Shown here one piece after another: positions 10,624 to 19,152 of a stretch of 64,000 nt of DNA (the stretch's first letter is position 1; each line of letters starts with the position of its first letter). The stretch is taken from positions 124,001 through 188,000 of the forward strand of contig NZ_JAJALK010000010.1 of NCBI RefSeq assembly GCF_020523825.1, in the 5' to 3' direction. The DNA is from Methylobacterium brachiatum. Lineage in GTDB: Bacteria > Pseudomonadota > Alphaproteobacteria > Rhizobiales > Beijerinckiaceae. The notes beneath the pieces were generated by a model. The model had not been told where the DNA came from. It worked only from the letters and a program-made list of their open reading frames with translations, and did not search any database. Made by a program: the position numbers and the translations under genes.

Positions 10624-12132
10624 TCAGGCTCGATACAGCCCCGCATGCGCCTCGCGGAGCAGGTTTTTCTGCACTTTGCCCATGGTGTTGCGGGGCAATT
10701 CGTCTACGAACAGGACACGCTTGGGGCATTTGAACCGGGCGAGCCGGCCCTCCAGGGCCGTCACGATTCCCGCCTCGTCCGGAGCGTTCGTCCCGCCGAC
10801 CACCACGGCGGTGACCGCCTCGCCGAAATCCGGGTGCGCCAGGCCGATCACCGCGGATTCGACCACGCCCGGCAGGGCGTCGATCTCGGTCTCGACCTCC
10901 TTCGGGTAGACGTTGAATCCCCCGGAGATGATCAGGTCCTTGCCGCGCCCGACGATGTGGACGTAGCCGCGGGCATCGACCTTGCCGAGGTCGCCGGTGA
11001 TGAAGAAGCCGTCCGGCCGGAACTCGGCTTCGGTCTTCTCGGGCATCCGCCAGTAGCCCTTGAACACGTTCGGGCCCTTCACCTCGATCATCCCGACCGC
11101 GTCCGGGCCCAGGGCCGCGCCGGTCTCGGGATCGACCACCCGCAGGGAGACGCCCGGGAGGGGGAGGCCGACCGTGCCGGCAACCCGGTCCCCCGTATAG
11201 GGGTTCGAGGTGCTCATGTTGGTCTCGGTCATGCCGTAGCGCTCGAGGATGGCGTGGCCGGTGCGGGCCTGCCATTCCCGGTGGGTCTCCGCGAGCAGCG
11301 GCGCCGAGCCCGACACGAACAGGCGCATGCCCCTGGCCGCCCCCGGGTTGAGGCCGGGTTCCTTGAGGAGGCGCGTGTAGAAGGTCGGCACGCCCATCAG
11401 GGCGGTCGCCCGGGGCATCAGGCTCAGGATCAGCTTCGGGTCGAGGCGCGGCAGGAACAGCATGGTGCCGCCGCTCGCCAGCACCGTGTTGGTCGCCACG
11501 AACAGCCCGTGGGTGTGGAACACCGGCAGGGCGTGGATCAGCACGTCGTCTTCGGTGAAGCGCCAGACATCCACGAGCGTGCGGGCGTTCGACGCCAGAT
11601 TGTCGTGCGTGAGCATGGCGCCTTTGGAGCGCCCGGTCGTGCCGGAGGTGTAGAGGATCGCGGCGAGATCGTCCGGCCCCCGGGGCACGTCTGCGAACGC
11701 CGTCTCGTGCCGGTCCGCGGCCTCGGCGGCGCTGCCGGTTCCTGCCGCATCCAGGGTCCAGACTTCGCGGATGCCCGCGGCGGCCTGCACCAGGGCCTCG
11801 CGCCGACCCGGGTCGCAGACGAAGATCGTGGGCTCGGCGTCGCCGAGGAAGTACCCGATCTCCGCCGGGGTGTAGGCGGTGTTGAGCGGCAGGAACGCGG
11901 CGCCCGCGCGCACCACCCCGAGATACAGGAAGATCACCTCGGGGCTCTTCTCGACCTGGACCGCCACCCGGTCGCCGGGCCGCACGCCGGCCGCCTGCAG
12001 GGCCGCCGCGTAGGCGCCGGAGCGGGCGATGAGATCCGCGTAACTGTATCGGCGCCCTTCCGGCGTCTCGATCACGGTCTTGGCGGGATCCGGGACGCCG
12101 TCCCGGACCAGGGAGAAGAGATGGTTCGTCAT
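10624..12132 (-). CDS. matB: malonyl-CoA synthetase (malonate--CoA ligase)
   Basis: 502 aa ANL-superfamily adenylating enzyme. Seen: AILYTSGTTGRSKGAMLTH (P-loop-like motif), ERYGMTETNMSTSNPY, DLGKVDARGYVHIVGR, and the C-terminal lysine segment LPRNTMGKVQKN that adenylates the carboxylate. Length, motif detail and the neighbouring malonyl-CoA decarboxylase point to malonate rather than a fatty acid as substrate. I chose the ATG at 12132 (MTNHLFSLV); the frame stays open to 12201 without features. Malonyl-CoA made here could be decarboxylated by the neighbour to acetyl-CoA, allowing growth on or detoxification of malonate. Confidence 0.87.
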   Translation of the reverse strand: MTNHLFSLVRDGVPDPAKTVIETPEGRRYSYADLIARSGAYAAALQAAGVRPGDRVAVQVEKSPEVIFLYLGVVRAGAAFLPLNTAYTPAEIGYFLGDAEPTIFVCDPGRREALVQAAAGIREVWTLDAAGTGSAAEAADRHETAFADVPRGPDDLAAILYTSGTTGRSKGAMLTHDNLASNARTLVDVWRFTEDDVLIHALPVFHTHGLFVATNTVLASGGTMLFLPRLDPKLILSLMPRATALMGVPTFYTRLLKEPGLNPGAARGMRLFVSGSAPLLAETHREWQARTGHAILERYGMTETNMSTSNPYTGDRVAGTVGLPLPGVSLRVVDPETGAALGPDAVGMIEVKGPNVFKGYWRMPEKTEAEFRPDGFFITGDLGKVDARGYVHIVGRGKDLIISGGFNVYPKEVETEIDALPGVVESAVIGLAHPDFGEAVTAVVVGGTNAPDEAGIVTALEGRLARFKCPKRVLFVDELPRNTMGKVQKNLLREAHAGLYRA

Positions 12133-12349
12133 CGTGAGGCTGGAGCTATCACGGACCGCAGGGTTCAGGCAGCCATAGAACCGTTCCGGATCGCCCCGCA
12201 ATCGCGGTCCGCCTCTCGCCTCCGCTTTCCGGGGCCTCTGTCAGGCCGCCAGCCGCTGCCGCGAGGACAGGAAGGCGCCGTCCGGGACGCGCTCCGGGGC
12301 GAACAGCCCGAAGCCGACGGGTGCCGGCATCCCGACATAGATCGCCTCC

Positions 12350-12514
12350 ATGCCCGCCGCCGACCTGACCCTGGCCGCCTGGGCGCTGGTGCACGGGCTC
12401 GCCGCGCTGATCCTCGACCGCCGGGTGCCCCTGGAGGCCGGCGAGACCGAGGCGGTCGCCCGCCGGATCACCGGGCAGTTCGCCCGGCTGACCGCTGGCC
12501 TTACCGAGGCGTGA
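12350..12514 (+). pseudogene. C-terminal remnant of a TetR-family regulator
   Basis: 55 codons ending at 12514, stop-bounded upstream by TAG at 12338. The translation (AAWALVHGLAALILDRRV, then ITGQFARLTAGL) matches the last helices of TetR regulators with a WHG/TetR_C_33-type C-terminal domain. There is no HTH and no room for one. A malonate operon often has a regulator, so this may be the stump of a lost local repressor. The opposite strand (12241-12471) also has a short open frame, so the exact history is unclear. Confidence 0.6.
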
Positions 12515-12523
12515 GCCGGGCGG

Positions 12524-13933
12524 TCAGGCCTCGGCCAGCACCACCGCCCGCGGCGGCGGCAGCTTGGCGCGCAGCTCGCGGGTCACCGCCGGCGAGGCCG
12601 CCACGGTGCCGAGATTGGCGTAGGTCTCGTGGTTCTTCTCGATCGCCGCGAGATCGTAGAGGTAGTTCACCATCAGCCCGTGCGACTGGGCCAGCCCCTT
12701 CTTCGAGGTGTCGCCGAGGAAGTTGATCCGGTCCAGACGGGCGCCGTTGCCGAGATGGAACCGGGCCACCGGGTCGAGGGGGCGCCCGCGCTCGTTCTTG
12801 GCGCGCAGGAAATAGGCGGCCGCGGCCGGGATCAGCGCCTTGCGCACCGTCTCGGCCCGGGCCTTGTCGGCGTGCCAGTCCGGATCGTCCAGCGCCCGCA
12901 GCACCTCCACGTCCTCCGGCAGCAGCCCCTGCGGGCTGTCGGCCCGGCGCTCCCGGGCGAGCCAGGCGGCGAAGCCCGGCACCGGCGAGAGCGTGACGAA
13001 GGTCTTGAGCGAGGGCACCTCGCGGGTGAGGTCCTCGACCACCTGCTTGATCAGGAAATTGCCGAAGGTGACGCCGGCCAACCCCTTCTGGCAGTTGGAG
13101 ATCGAGTAGAAGATCGCCGTGGTCGCCGCCCGCGGCTGCAGCGGCTTGCGCTCCCGCGACAGGATCGGGGCGATCGCCGGCGCGACCTGATCGGTGAGCG
13201 CCACCTCGACGAAGATCAGCGGCTCGTCGGCGAGCGCCGGGTGGAAGAACGCGAAGCAGCGCCGGTCCGGCGGCTCGATCCGGGCGCGCAGGTCGTCCCA
13301 CCCGGTGATCGCGTGCACCGCCTCGTACCGGATGATCTTCTCGAGGATATGGGCGGGCGTGGTCCAGTCGATGTGCCGCAGCACCAGGAAGCCCCGGTTG
13401 AACCAGGAGGCGAACAGGTGCTCGAAATCGGAATCGAGGCTGTCGACGGCGTCGAGCACGGCGGGGTCCGCCTCGGCGCCCGTGCGCAGCGCCTTGCGCA
13501 GGTCGAACAGGTCCTCGCGCATCCGCACGAGGCTCAGCGTTCCGCCGCGGGCCAGGTTGAGGCGGCGGATCAGCTCCTGGCTGCGCGGCTCGGCGGCCTC
13601 GTGCAGGGTGCCGAGGCGGGCGCGGGTCGGGTCCGCCCGGTAGGCGGCGATCGCCTCGTCGACGGCGGCATGGTCCGCGTCGAAGTCGAGGGCGATCCCC
13701 CGCAGGAAGGCGTGGCGCTCGGTCTGGCCGAAGCTGGCGTAGCGGTCGAGGATCAACCGGGCCAGCGCGACCCCGGAGGCCTCGCCGCGCCGCGAGATCA
13801 GGTCCTCGCACAGCTTGACCAGCTCGCTCGCGCTGGCCCGGCCGGTGATGTCGCTGCGGCCGATGCCGATCAGGTCGCGGCCGCGCTCGCTGATGGTCTG
13901 GAGCAGGTCGCCGAAGAAGGAGATCGCCGCCAT
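12524..13933 (-). CDS. malonyl-CoA decarboxylase
   Basis: 469 aa, matching the MCD family, which converts malonyl-CoA to acetyl-CoA and CO2. The C-terminal catalytic half is clear: FVTLSPVPGFAAWL, the conserved FHLGNGARLDRINFLGDTS and the SHGLMVNYLYDL segment with the catalytic Ser-His pair. The N-terminal half is the helical oligomerisation domain. ATG at 13933. It lies upstream of matB on the same strand with about 390 bases between them, which contain only a regulator relic, so they may not be one transcript. Confidence 0.9.
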   Translation of the reverse strand: MAAISFFGDLLQTISERGRDLIGIGRSDITGRASASELVKLCEDLISRRGEASGVALARLILDRYASFGQTERHAFLRGIALDFDADHAAVDEAIAAYRADPTRARLGTLHEAAEPRSQELIRRLNLARGGTLSLVRMREDLFDLRKALRTGAEADPAVLDAVDSLDSDFEHLFASWFNRGFLVLRHIDWTTPAHILEKIIRYEAVHAITGWDDLRARIEPPDRRCFAFFHPALADEPLIFVEVALTDQVAPAIAPILSRERKPLQPRAATTAIFYSISNCQKGLAGVTFGNFLIKQVVEDLTREVPSLKTFVTLSPVPGFAAWLARERRADSPQGLLPEDVEVLRALDDPDWHADKARAETVRKALIPAAAAYFLRAKNERGRPLDPVARFHLGNGARLDRINFLGDTSKKGLAQSHGLMVNYLYDLAAIEKNHETYANLGTVAASPAVTRELRAKLPPPRAVVLAEA

Positions 13934-14164
13934 GACCCTCGCACTGACCCCTGTCGGACCGGACCTGACGCGTCTCCGGTCTCATGACGCCGGCGCATGG
14001 ACCCGCGCATCCGTGAGGGTTTTGCCCTCGGGGCATGCTGGTCCCGGCTCTGAGCCACCATTCTACGGTGGCGGGGCGGTCGCGACCAGAGCTTGACCGG
14101 TCGCGAAAGGCTCACCGTGCGGCCCCGAGACGAAGGTCGTGTGACGGCGCGATCCCGGATGGCC

Positions 14165-14356
14165 TCAGTGCCGCTCGGCCAGGGTGGCGAGGTCGGCCCG
14201 CTCCCGCCAGTCGCCGATGCCGTGGTGGCGGGCGAAGCGGAGCTCGGCGGCCCGGAGGGCGCGGTCCGGGTCGCGGGCCCGCATGATCTCGACGGCCCCG
14301 ATGGTGAAGGGCACCCCGAGGATCTCCTTGGCAAACTCGACGCGGTAGTTCGGCAT
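14165..14356 (-). CDS. small conserved hypothetical protein
   Basis: 63 aa from ATG at 14356. The protein (MPNYRVEFAKEILGVPFTIG, then RARDPDRALRAAELRFARHHG) is compact, charged and without membrane segments. A leading beta-like strand and two helices can be guessed. I recall similar short proteins in Methylobacterium genomes but know no function. It stands alone between mcd and the transporter. The regions on either side (13934-14164 and 14357-14673) contain nothing else I can support. Confidence 0.65.
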   Translation of the reverse strand: MPNYRVEFAKEILGVPFTIGAVEIMRARDPDRALRAAELRFARHHGIGDWRERADLATLAERH

Positions 14357-14673
14357 CCCGTACTCCCTGCTGCGGTTTTTCCGGACGTGTCGTTCGGAAC
14401 GAATCCGGCCCGAAAACCGTATCCGGGTCACGAACCCAGCTGTGCGTTCGACGCCCGGCACGCGGACGACCGGAACCGCGTCGATGGCATATGGTGCAGG
14501 ACGCCGGACCGTGAAGGGGCGCGGGGCGTGACCGAGGGCTGCAGCCCGGGCGCTTGCCGCATGGCGCGCCCGGCCCGTATCGGTCCCGGCTCTTCCCTCC
14601 CCGACACGGATTCCACGATGGCCCCCATGCCGGCCCTGAAGCGGCGGCGCGCCTGCCCGCCCCCGACCCTGCC

Positions 14674-15849
14674 GTGACCACCCTCCTCGACGCGAAGGCC
14701 CGGCTCGGCCTGACGCTGATCGCCGGCGGGGCGGTCGCCAACATCTATTACAACCAGCCGCTGCTCGGCCTGATCGTGTCCGAGTTCGGCGACGCCGCCG
14801 CCCTGTGGGTGCCGACCACGGCGCTCGTCGGCTACGGGCTCGGCATCATCGGGCTGGTGCCGCTGGGCGACGCCCTGCCCCGCCGCCGGCTGATCGTCTG
14901 GCAATGCCTCGGCCTCGCCGTGGCGCTGCTCGCCGTGGGTCTCGCCCCGAACCTCGCCTGCCTGGCGCTCGCCCATCTCGTGGTCGGCGTGCTCGCCTGC
15001 GCGGCGCAGCAGGCGGTGCCGTTCGCGGCCGAGCTCGCCCCGGATGCGAGCCGCGGCCGGATCGTCGGGCAGGTCATGACCGGCCTGCTCACCGGCATCC
15101 TGCTCGCCCGCACGGCGAGCGGGTTTCTGGGGGCGCATCTCGGCTGGCGGGCGGTGTTCCTGGCCGCGTCGCTGCTCGCGCTCGCCATGGCCGGCATCGC
15201 CCGGGCGACCCTGCCGCACACGCCCCAGACCCAGCGCCTGCGCTACCGGGCCCTGATGCTGTCGATCCTGCACCTCGCCCGGTCGCAGCCGGTGCTGCGC
15301 ACCGCGAGCCTGTCGCAGGCGCTGCTGTTTGCCGCCTTCAACGCCTTCTGGGCGACCCTGGCGCTGCTGGTCGAGAACCCGCCCTTCGGGCTCTCCGCGG
15401 CCGGGGCCGGCCTGTTCGGGGTGATCGGCGTCTGCGGTGCCTTCGTGGCGCCGGTATCGGGCCGCTTCACCGACACGCGCGGCGCGAAGCCGGTGGTGCT
15501 CGGCGGCAGCCTGATGGTCGCCCTGTCGTTCCTGGTGCTCTGGGCCGGGGGCACGTGGTCGCTGGTGGCGGTCGGGATCGGCGTGCTGCTGATCGATATC
15601 GGCATGAACGGCGCGCTCATCGCCAACCAGACCCGGGCCTACGCCCTGGTCCCGGGGGCGCGGGGCCGGATCAACACCGTGCTGTTCACGACGCTGTTCG
15701 TGTTCGGGGCGCTCGGCGCCTTCGCGGGCTCGCAGGCCTTCCTGGTGGTCGGCTGGCCCGGCGTCTGCGCGGTGGGCCTGGCCTTCTCGGCGCTCGCCGT
15801 TCTGGTGGCGGCCCGCGATCCGCACGGGCCGGCGACGCCGGCTACTTGA
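14674..15849 (+). CDS. major facilitator superfamily transporter
   Basis: About 391 aa with roughly 12 hydrophobic segments. The N terminus GGAVANIYYNQPLLGLI resembles the YnfM/arabinose-efflux-like MFS group, and the interior loop GRFTDTRGAKPVVLGG is a typical MFS motif A-like turn in the second half. I chose the GTG at 14674 because codons before it are low-complexity and begin at an unlikely TTG (14554); this start is uncertain. Substrate unknown. Its 3' end overlaps the convergent cobC by 8 bases. Confidence 0.83.
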   Translation: MTTLLDAKARLGLTLIAGGAVANIYYNQPLLGLIVSEFGDAAALWVPTTALVGYGLGIIGLVPLGDALPRRRLIVWQCLGLAVALLAVGLAPNLACLALAHLVVGVLACAAQQAVPFAAELAPDASRGRIVGQVMTGLLTGILLARTASGFLGAHLGWRAVFLAASLLALAMAGIARATLPHTPQTQRLRYRALMLSILHLARSQPVLRTASLSQALLFAAFNAFWATLALLVENPPFGLSAAGAGLFGVIGVCGAFVAPVSGRFTDTRGAKPVVLGGSLMVALSFLVLWAGGTWSLVAVGIGVLLIDIGMNGALIANQTRAYALVPGARGRINTVLFTTLFVFGALGAFAGSQAFLVVGWPGVCAVGLAFSALAVLVAARDPHGPATPAT

Positions 15850-16870
15850 GCACCCGCGAGAGGCGGCACCACGCCGCTTTTCCCGCCGGCAGCCCGAACC
15901 GAAGCCGTTCGGGGCGTTCGGGGAAGCGCCGCACCGCGATCCCGGCTTCCGCCAGCCGCCGGTACAGGCCCAGCCCGTCGGGAAAATCGGCGGTGCGGAA
16001 CAGGCTGGTGCCGCCGACGATCGTCCCGCCGCCGCGGGCGATCAGCCGGTCGAGGCGCTCGGCATCCGCTGCCCGGGCCCGGGCGGTCTCAACCCGCCAC
16101 GCCGTGTCCGACAGGGCGGCCCGGCCAATCGCCAAAGCCGGCCCGGACACCGCCCAGGGGCCGAGGGCGGTGGCGATCCGGTCCGCCGTCCCCGGCTCGG
16201 CCACCGCGAAGCCGAGGCGCAGGCCCGCGAGCCCGTAGGTCTTGCCGAAGGAGCGCAAAACCACGAGCCCCGGGGCCGCGTGCGGGCACAGGCTCGCCAC
16301 CGGCTCCAGGTCGGCGAAGGCCTCGTCGGCGACCAGCAGGCCGCCGCGGGCGCGCAGCGCGTCCGCCAGGGCGAGCCGCTCAGGTAACGGATGGGTCCGC
16401 CCGTCCGGATTGTTCGGATCGACCAGCACCGCCACGGCCGCGTCGCCGATCGCCGCGATCCCGTCGACCTGCGCCACCCTGTGCCCGGCCCGTGTCCAGG
16501 CGGCTGCGTGCTCGGCATAGGTCGGGCCGATCACCGCGACCTGGGTCGGGGCCACGAGCCGGGGCAGGGTCTCGATCAGGATCTGGGTGCCGGGGGCGGG
16601 GACGACATGCGCCGTATCGGGCGCGCCGTAGGCCATGGCGGCCGCCTCCCGCAGGGCCTCGACCTCGGCGGCGGCGGGAAGCCGCGTCCAGGCGCTGGCC
16701 TCCACCGGCGGCACGCGATAGGGGACCGGATTGATCCCCGTCGAGAGGTCGAGCCAGGGCTCCGGCGCGTCCGGAAAGGCGTGTCGGAGGCCTCCGAGAT
16801 CGCCGCCATGGGGGATTGGCCCCGGGATTGGCCCCGGCCGCGGAGCGGAATTCCAGAAACGATGGTCCAT
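15842..16870 (-). CDS. cobC: L-threonine-O-3-phosphate decarboxylase of cobalamin synthesis
   Basis: 342 aa PLP enzyme of fold type I that makes the aminopropanol-phosphate linker of cobalamin. Seen: HGGDLGGLRHAFPDAPEPWLDLSTGINP at the N terminus (typical CobC), DPNNPDGR, DEAFADLEP, and the PLP lysine in LRSFGKTYGLAGLRLGF. ATG at 16870. The divergent cobD starts at 16862, so the two coding regions overlap by 9 bases at their starts and each ribosome-binding site lies inside the other gene. The frame stays open far upstream (to 17713), but that is antisense to cobD. Confidence 0.9.
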   Translation of the reverse strand: MDHRFWNSAPRPGPIPGPIPHGGDLGGLRHAFPDAPEPWLDLSTGINPVPYRVPPVEASAWTRLPAAAEVEALREAAAMAYGAPDTAHVVPAPGTQILIETLPRLVAPTQVAVIGPTYAEHAAAWTRAGHRVAQVDGIAAIGDAAVAVLVDPNNPDGRTHPLPERLALADALRARGGLLVADEAFADLEPVASLCPHAAPGLVVLRSFGKTYGLAGLRLGFAVAEPGTADRIATALGPWAVSGPALAIGRAALSDTAWRVETARARAADAERLDRLIARGGGTIVGGTSLFRTADFPDGLGLYRRLAEAGIAVRRFPERPERLRFGLPAGKAAWCRLSRVLK

Positions 16871-17845
16871 CCGCCCGATACGCTCGCCATCCTCGCCCTC
16901 GCCCTCGGGATCGAGGCGGCGTCCGGCTACCCGGACGCGCTCTACAAGGCCATCGGCCACCCTGTCACCTGGATCGGCCGGCTGATCTCCGGGCTGGAGC
17001 GCGGCCTGAACCGCGGGTCCGAAGGGCGGCGCCGGGTCGCCGGCTGCCTCGCCCTGGTGCTCCTGCTCGCCGCCACGGGGCTGCCCGCCTGGGCGCTCAC
17101 CGGGCTCGCCCTCTGGGCCGGCCCCCTCCCCGGCTTCCTGCTGCTCGGCCTGCTCTGCGCGAGCCTGCCGGCGCAGCGCAGCCTGAACGACCACGTCGCC
17201 GCCGTGGAGGCTGCCCTGCGCGCGGGCGGCCTCGAGGCCGGCCGCCGCGCCGTGGCGATGATCGTCGGGCGCGATCCCGACCGGCTCGACGCCCCGGCGG
17301 TCTGCCGCGCCGCGATCGAGAGCCTGGCGGAGAACTTTTCCGACGGGATCGTGGCGCCGTCCTTCTGGATCGGCTGCCTCGGCCTGCCCGGCGGCGTCCT
17401 CTACAAGGCGATCAACACCGCCGACAGCATGATCGGCCACCGCACCCCGCGCTACGCCGCCTTCGGATGGGCTGCGGCGCGGCTCGACGACCTGGTGAAC
17501 CTGCCGGCCTCGCGGCTCGCCGGCCTGCTGATCGTCGGGGCGGCCGCCCTGCGCGGCGCCGATGCGCGCGGCGCGCTCCGGGCGATGGCCCGCGATGCCG
17601 GCCGCCACCGCTCGCCCAATGCCGGCTGGCCCGAGGCCGCCATGGCCGGGGCGCTCGGCCTGCGGCTCGCGGGCCCGCGGGTCTATGACGGCACCCTCGT
17701 CCCCGACGCCCATATGGGCGACGGCCGGGCCGAGGCCACGGCCGACGACATCGCCCGGGCGCTGAGCCTGTACCGCACGGCCTGCCTGATCCAGGGCGGC
17801 CTCGTCCTGGTCCTGCTGGCCCTCTGGCGCGTCGGGATCGGCTGA
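16862..17845 (+). CDS. cobD: adenosylcobinamide-phosphate synthase, membrane protein
   Basis: 327 aa CobD/CbiB family integral membrane protein that attaches the aminopropanol(-phosphate) arm to adenosylcobyric acid, directly using the product of CobC. Seen: YPDALYKAIGHPVTWIGRLI near the N terminus, IESLAENFSDGIVAPSFW, KAINTADSMIGH and HRSPNAGWPEAAMAGALG, the family's best motifs. Several hydrophobic segments are visible. The ATG at 16862 overlaps the divergent cobC start. Confidence 0.92.
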   Translation: MVHPPDTLAILALALGIEAASGYPDALYKAIGHPVTWIGRLISGLERGLNRGSEGRRRVAGCLALVLLLAATGLPAWALTGLALWAGPLPGFLLLGLLCASLPAQRSLNDHVAAVEAALRAGGLEAGRRAVAMIVGRDPDRLDAPAVCRAAIESLAENFSDGIVAPSFWIGCLGLPGGVLYKAINTADSMIGHRTPRYAAFGWAAARLDDLVNLPASRLAGLLIVGAAALRGADARGALRAMARDAGRHRSPNAGWPEAAMAGALGLRLAGPRVYDGTLVPDAHMGDGRAEATADDIARALSLYRTACLIQGGLVLVLLALWRVGIG

Positions 17846-17954
17846 CCGGACGGCGCGAGTCCAAGTCCTCGATGCACCGTGCGCGCCGCCGGACCGGTAT
17901 CCAATGCGGCGGCGCGCGTTCTAAGCTCGGTCGAGCGGGACCGAGGAGAAGCCC

Positions 17955-18869
17955 ATGCGCGCGGTGTTCGTCGATGCCAGCGAGACCCTGGCGGCGGTGG
18001 CGCGGCGCCTGCTGCGGCCGGACGATCCGCCCTTCGCGATCAATCTCCAGCCCGACATCACCCCGGAGGATCTGCCGGCCCTGCTCGCCGGGGCGGAGAT
18101 CGCGGTGATCGACCACACCGCCCTCCCCGTCGCCGTGGCCCGCGCCTGCCCGAGCCTGCGGCACGCGGTGTTCCTGGGCACCGGCGCGCGCAGCTACATG
18201 GACCCGGAGGCGCTCCAGGCCGAGTGCGGCGTCACGGTCCACACGATCAAGGGCTACGGCGACACCGCGGTGGCGGAATGCGCCTTCGCGCTGCTCTGGG
18301 CCGCCGCCCGGGGCCTGCCCGAGATGGACCGGGCGATGCGGGCGGGGCGCTGGCTGCGCACCGAGGCGATCCAGCTCACCGGCAAGACCATCGGGCTGAT
18401 CGGCTTCGGCGGGATCGCGGCCGAGATGGCGCGGCTCTGCCGCGGCGCCGGCCTGCGGGTGCTGGCCTGGAACCGGACCCCGAAAACGCATCCGGGGGTC
18501 GAGTTCGTCCCGCTCGAGCGGCTTCTGGCCGAGAGCGACGTGGTCTCGCTCCACCTGCTCCTGACCGAGGAGACGCGCGGCTTCCTGTCGGCCGCGCGCA
18601 TCGCCGCCCTGAAGCCCGGGGCGATCCTGATCAACACCGCCCGGGGCGCGGTGATCGATGAGGCCGCCCTGGTGGAGGCCCTGCGCGCCGGGCGGATCGC
18701 CGGGGCCGGGCTCGACGTGTTCACGGTCGAGCCGCTGCCCGCCGACCACCCGCTCGCGTCACTGCCGAATGTCGTCCTGTCGGCGCATTCGGCCTTCCGC
18801 ACGCCCGAGGCCAGCGACAACCTGATCGGCGCCGCCCTCGACCATTGCCGGCGGATCGCCGCCGGCTGA
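17955..18869 (+). CDS. D-isomer specific 2-hydroxyacid dehydrogenase
   Basis: 304 aa. NAD-binding Rossmann motif GLIGFGGIAAEMA, followed by the catalytic Arg in NTARGAVIDE, the Glu in TVEPLP and the His in LSAHSAF. These show an intact enzyme that would reduce 2-keto acids or oxidise D-2-hydroxy acids with NAD(P). The substrate cannot be told; the SerA/glyoxylate-reductase/phosphonate branch members look alike here. ATG at 17955 with a purine-rich GAGGAGAA just upstream. It lies within the cobalamin region but has no evident role there. Confidence 0.88.
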   Translation: MRAVFVDASETLAAVARRLLRPDDPPFAINLQPDITPEDLPALLAGAEIAVIDHTALPVAVARACPSLRHAVFLGTGARSYMDPEALQAECGVTVHTIKGYGDTAVAECAFALLWAAARGLPEMDRAMRAGRWLRTEAIQLTGKTIGLIGFGGIAAEMARLCRGAGLRVLAWNRTPKTHPGVEFVPLERLLAESDVVSLHLLLTEETRGFLSAARIAALKPGAILINTARGAVIDEAALVEALRAGRIAGAGLDVFTVEPLPADHPLASLPNVVLSAHSAFRTPEASDNLIGAALDHCRRIAAG

Positions 18870-18874
18870 TCCCG

Positions 18875-19051
18875 TCAGTGCTCCGTCCCCGGCATGTTCT
18901 GACGCGGCGCCCCGCCATGGTCGCGGATCACGTTGGACCGTTCCGGGGCGCCCTTGGCGTCGGCGACCTGCTTCCGGGCCGCGGCGGCTAGGAACCAGAC
19001 GACGCCCAGAGTCCCCAGGGCGAGGATCAGAAGCGGAATACCTTCGCTCAT
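18875..19051 (-). CDS. small single-pass membrane protein
   Basis: 58 aa from ATG at 19051. One N-terminal hydrophobic segment (PLLILALGTLGVVWFLAAAA) and a polar tail. Its stop is 5 bases from the stop of the convergent dehydrogenase. The open frame continues 12 codons upstream, but this ATG puts the hydrophobic segment at the N terminus and is preceded by an AGGA-like sequence. Function unknown. Confidence 0.55.
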   Translation of the reverse strand: MSEGIPLLILALGTLGVVWFLAAAARKQVADAKGAPERSNVIRDHGGAPRQNMPGTEH

Positions 19052-19152
19052 CGCGGTGCCCTCCTGGATGATGGTCCGCAGGGGCACGGATTTGCATCAT
19101 CGTGCCGGACGGTCCGGCATCAGGCAGTATAACGCGCGATACCGTCCGATGT

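Noticed and set aside
12241..12471. 76-codon minus-strand frame between matB and mcd
   Set aside because: Its end (VGMPAPVGFGLFAPE) looked protein-like, but the rest is antisense to the TetR relic and no family was recognised.
10585..12726. 713-codon plus-strand frame opposite the acyl-CoA synthetase
   Set aside because: It runs through the terminator and a well-supported gene on the other strand, and shows no family features.
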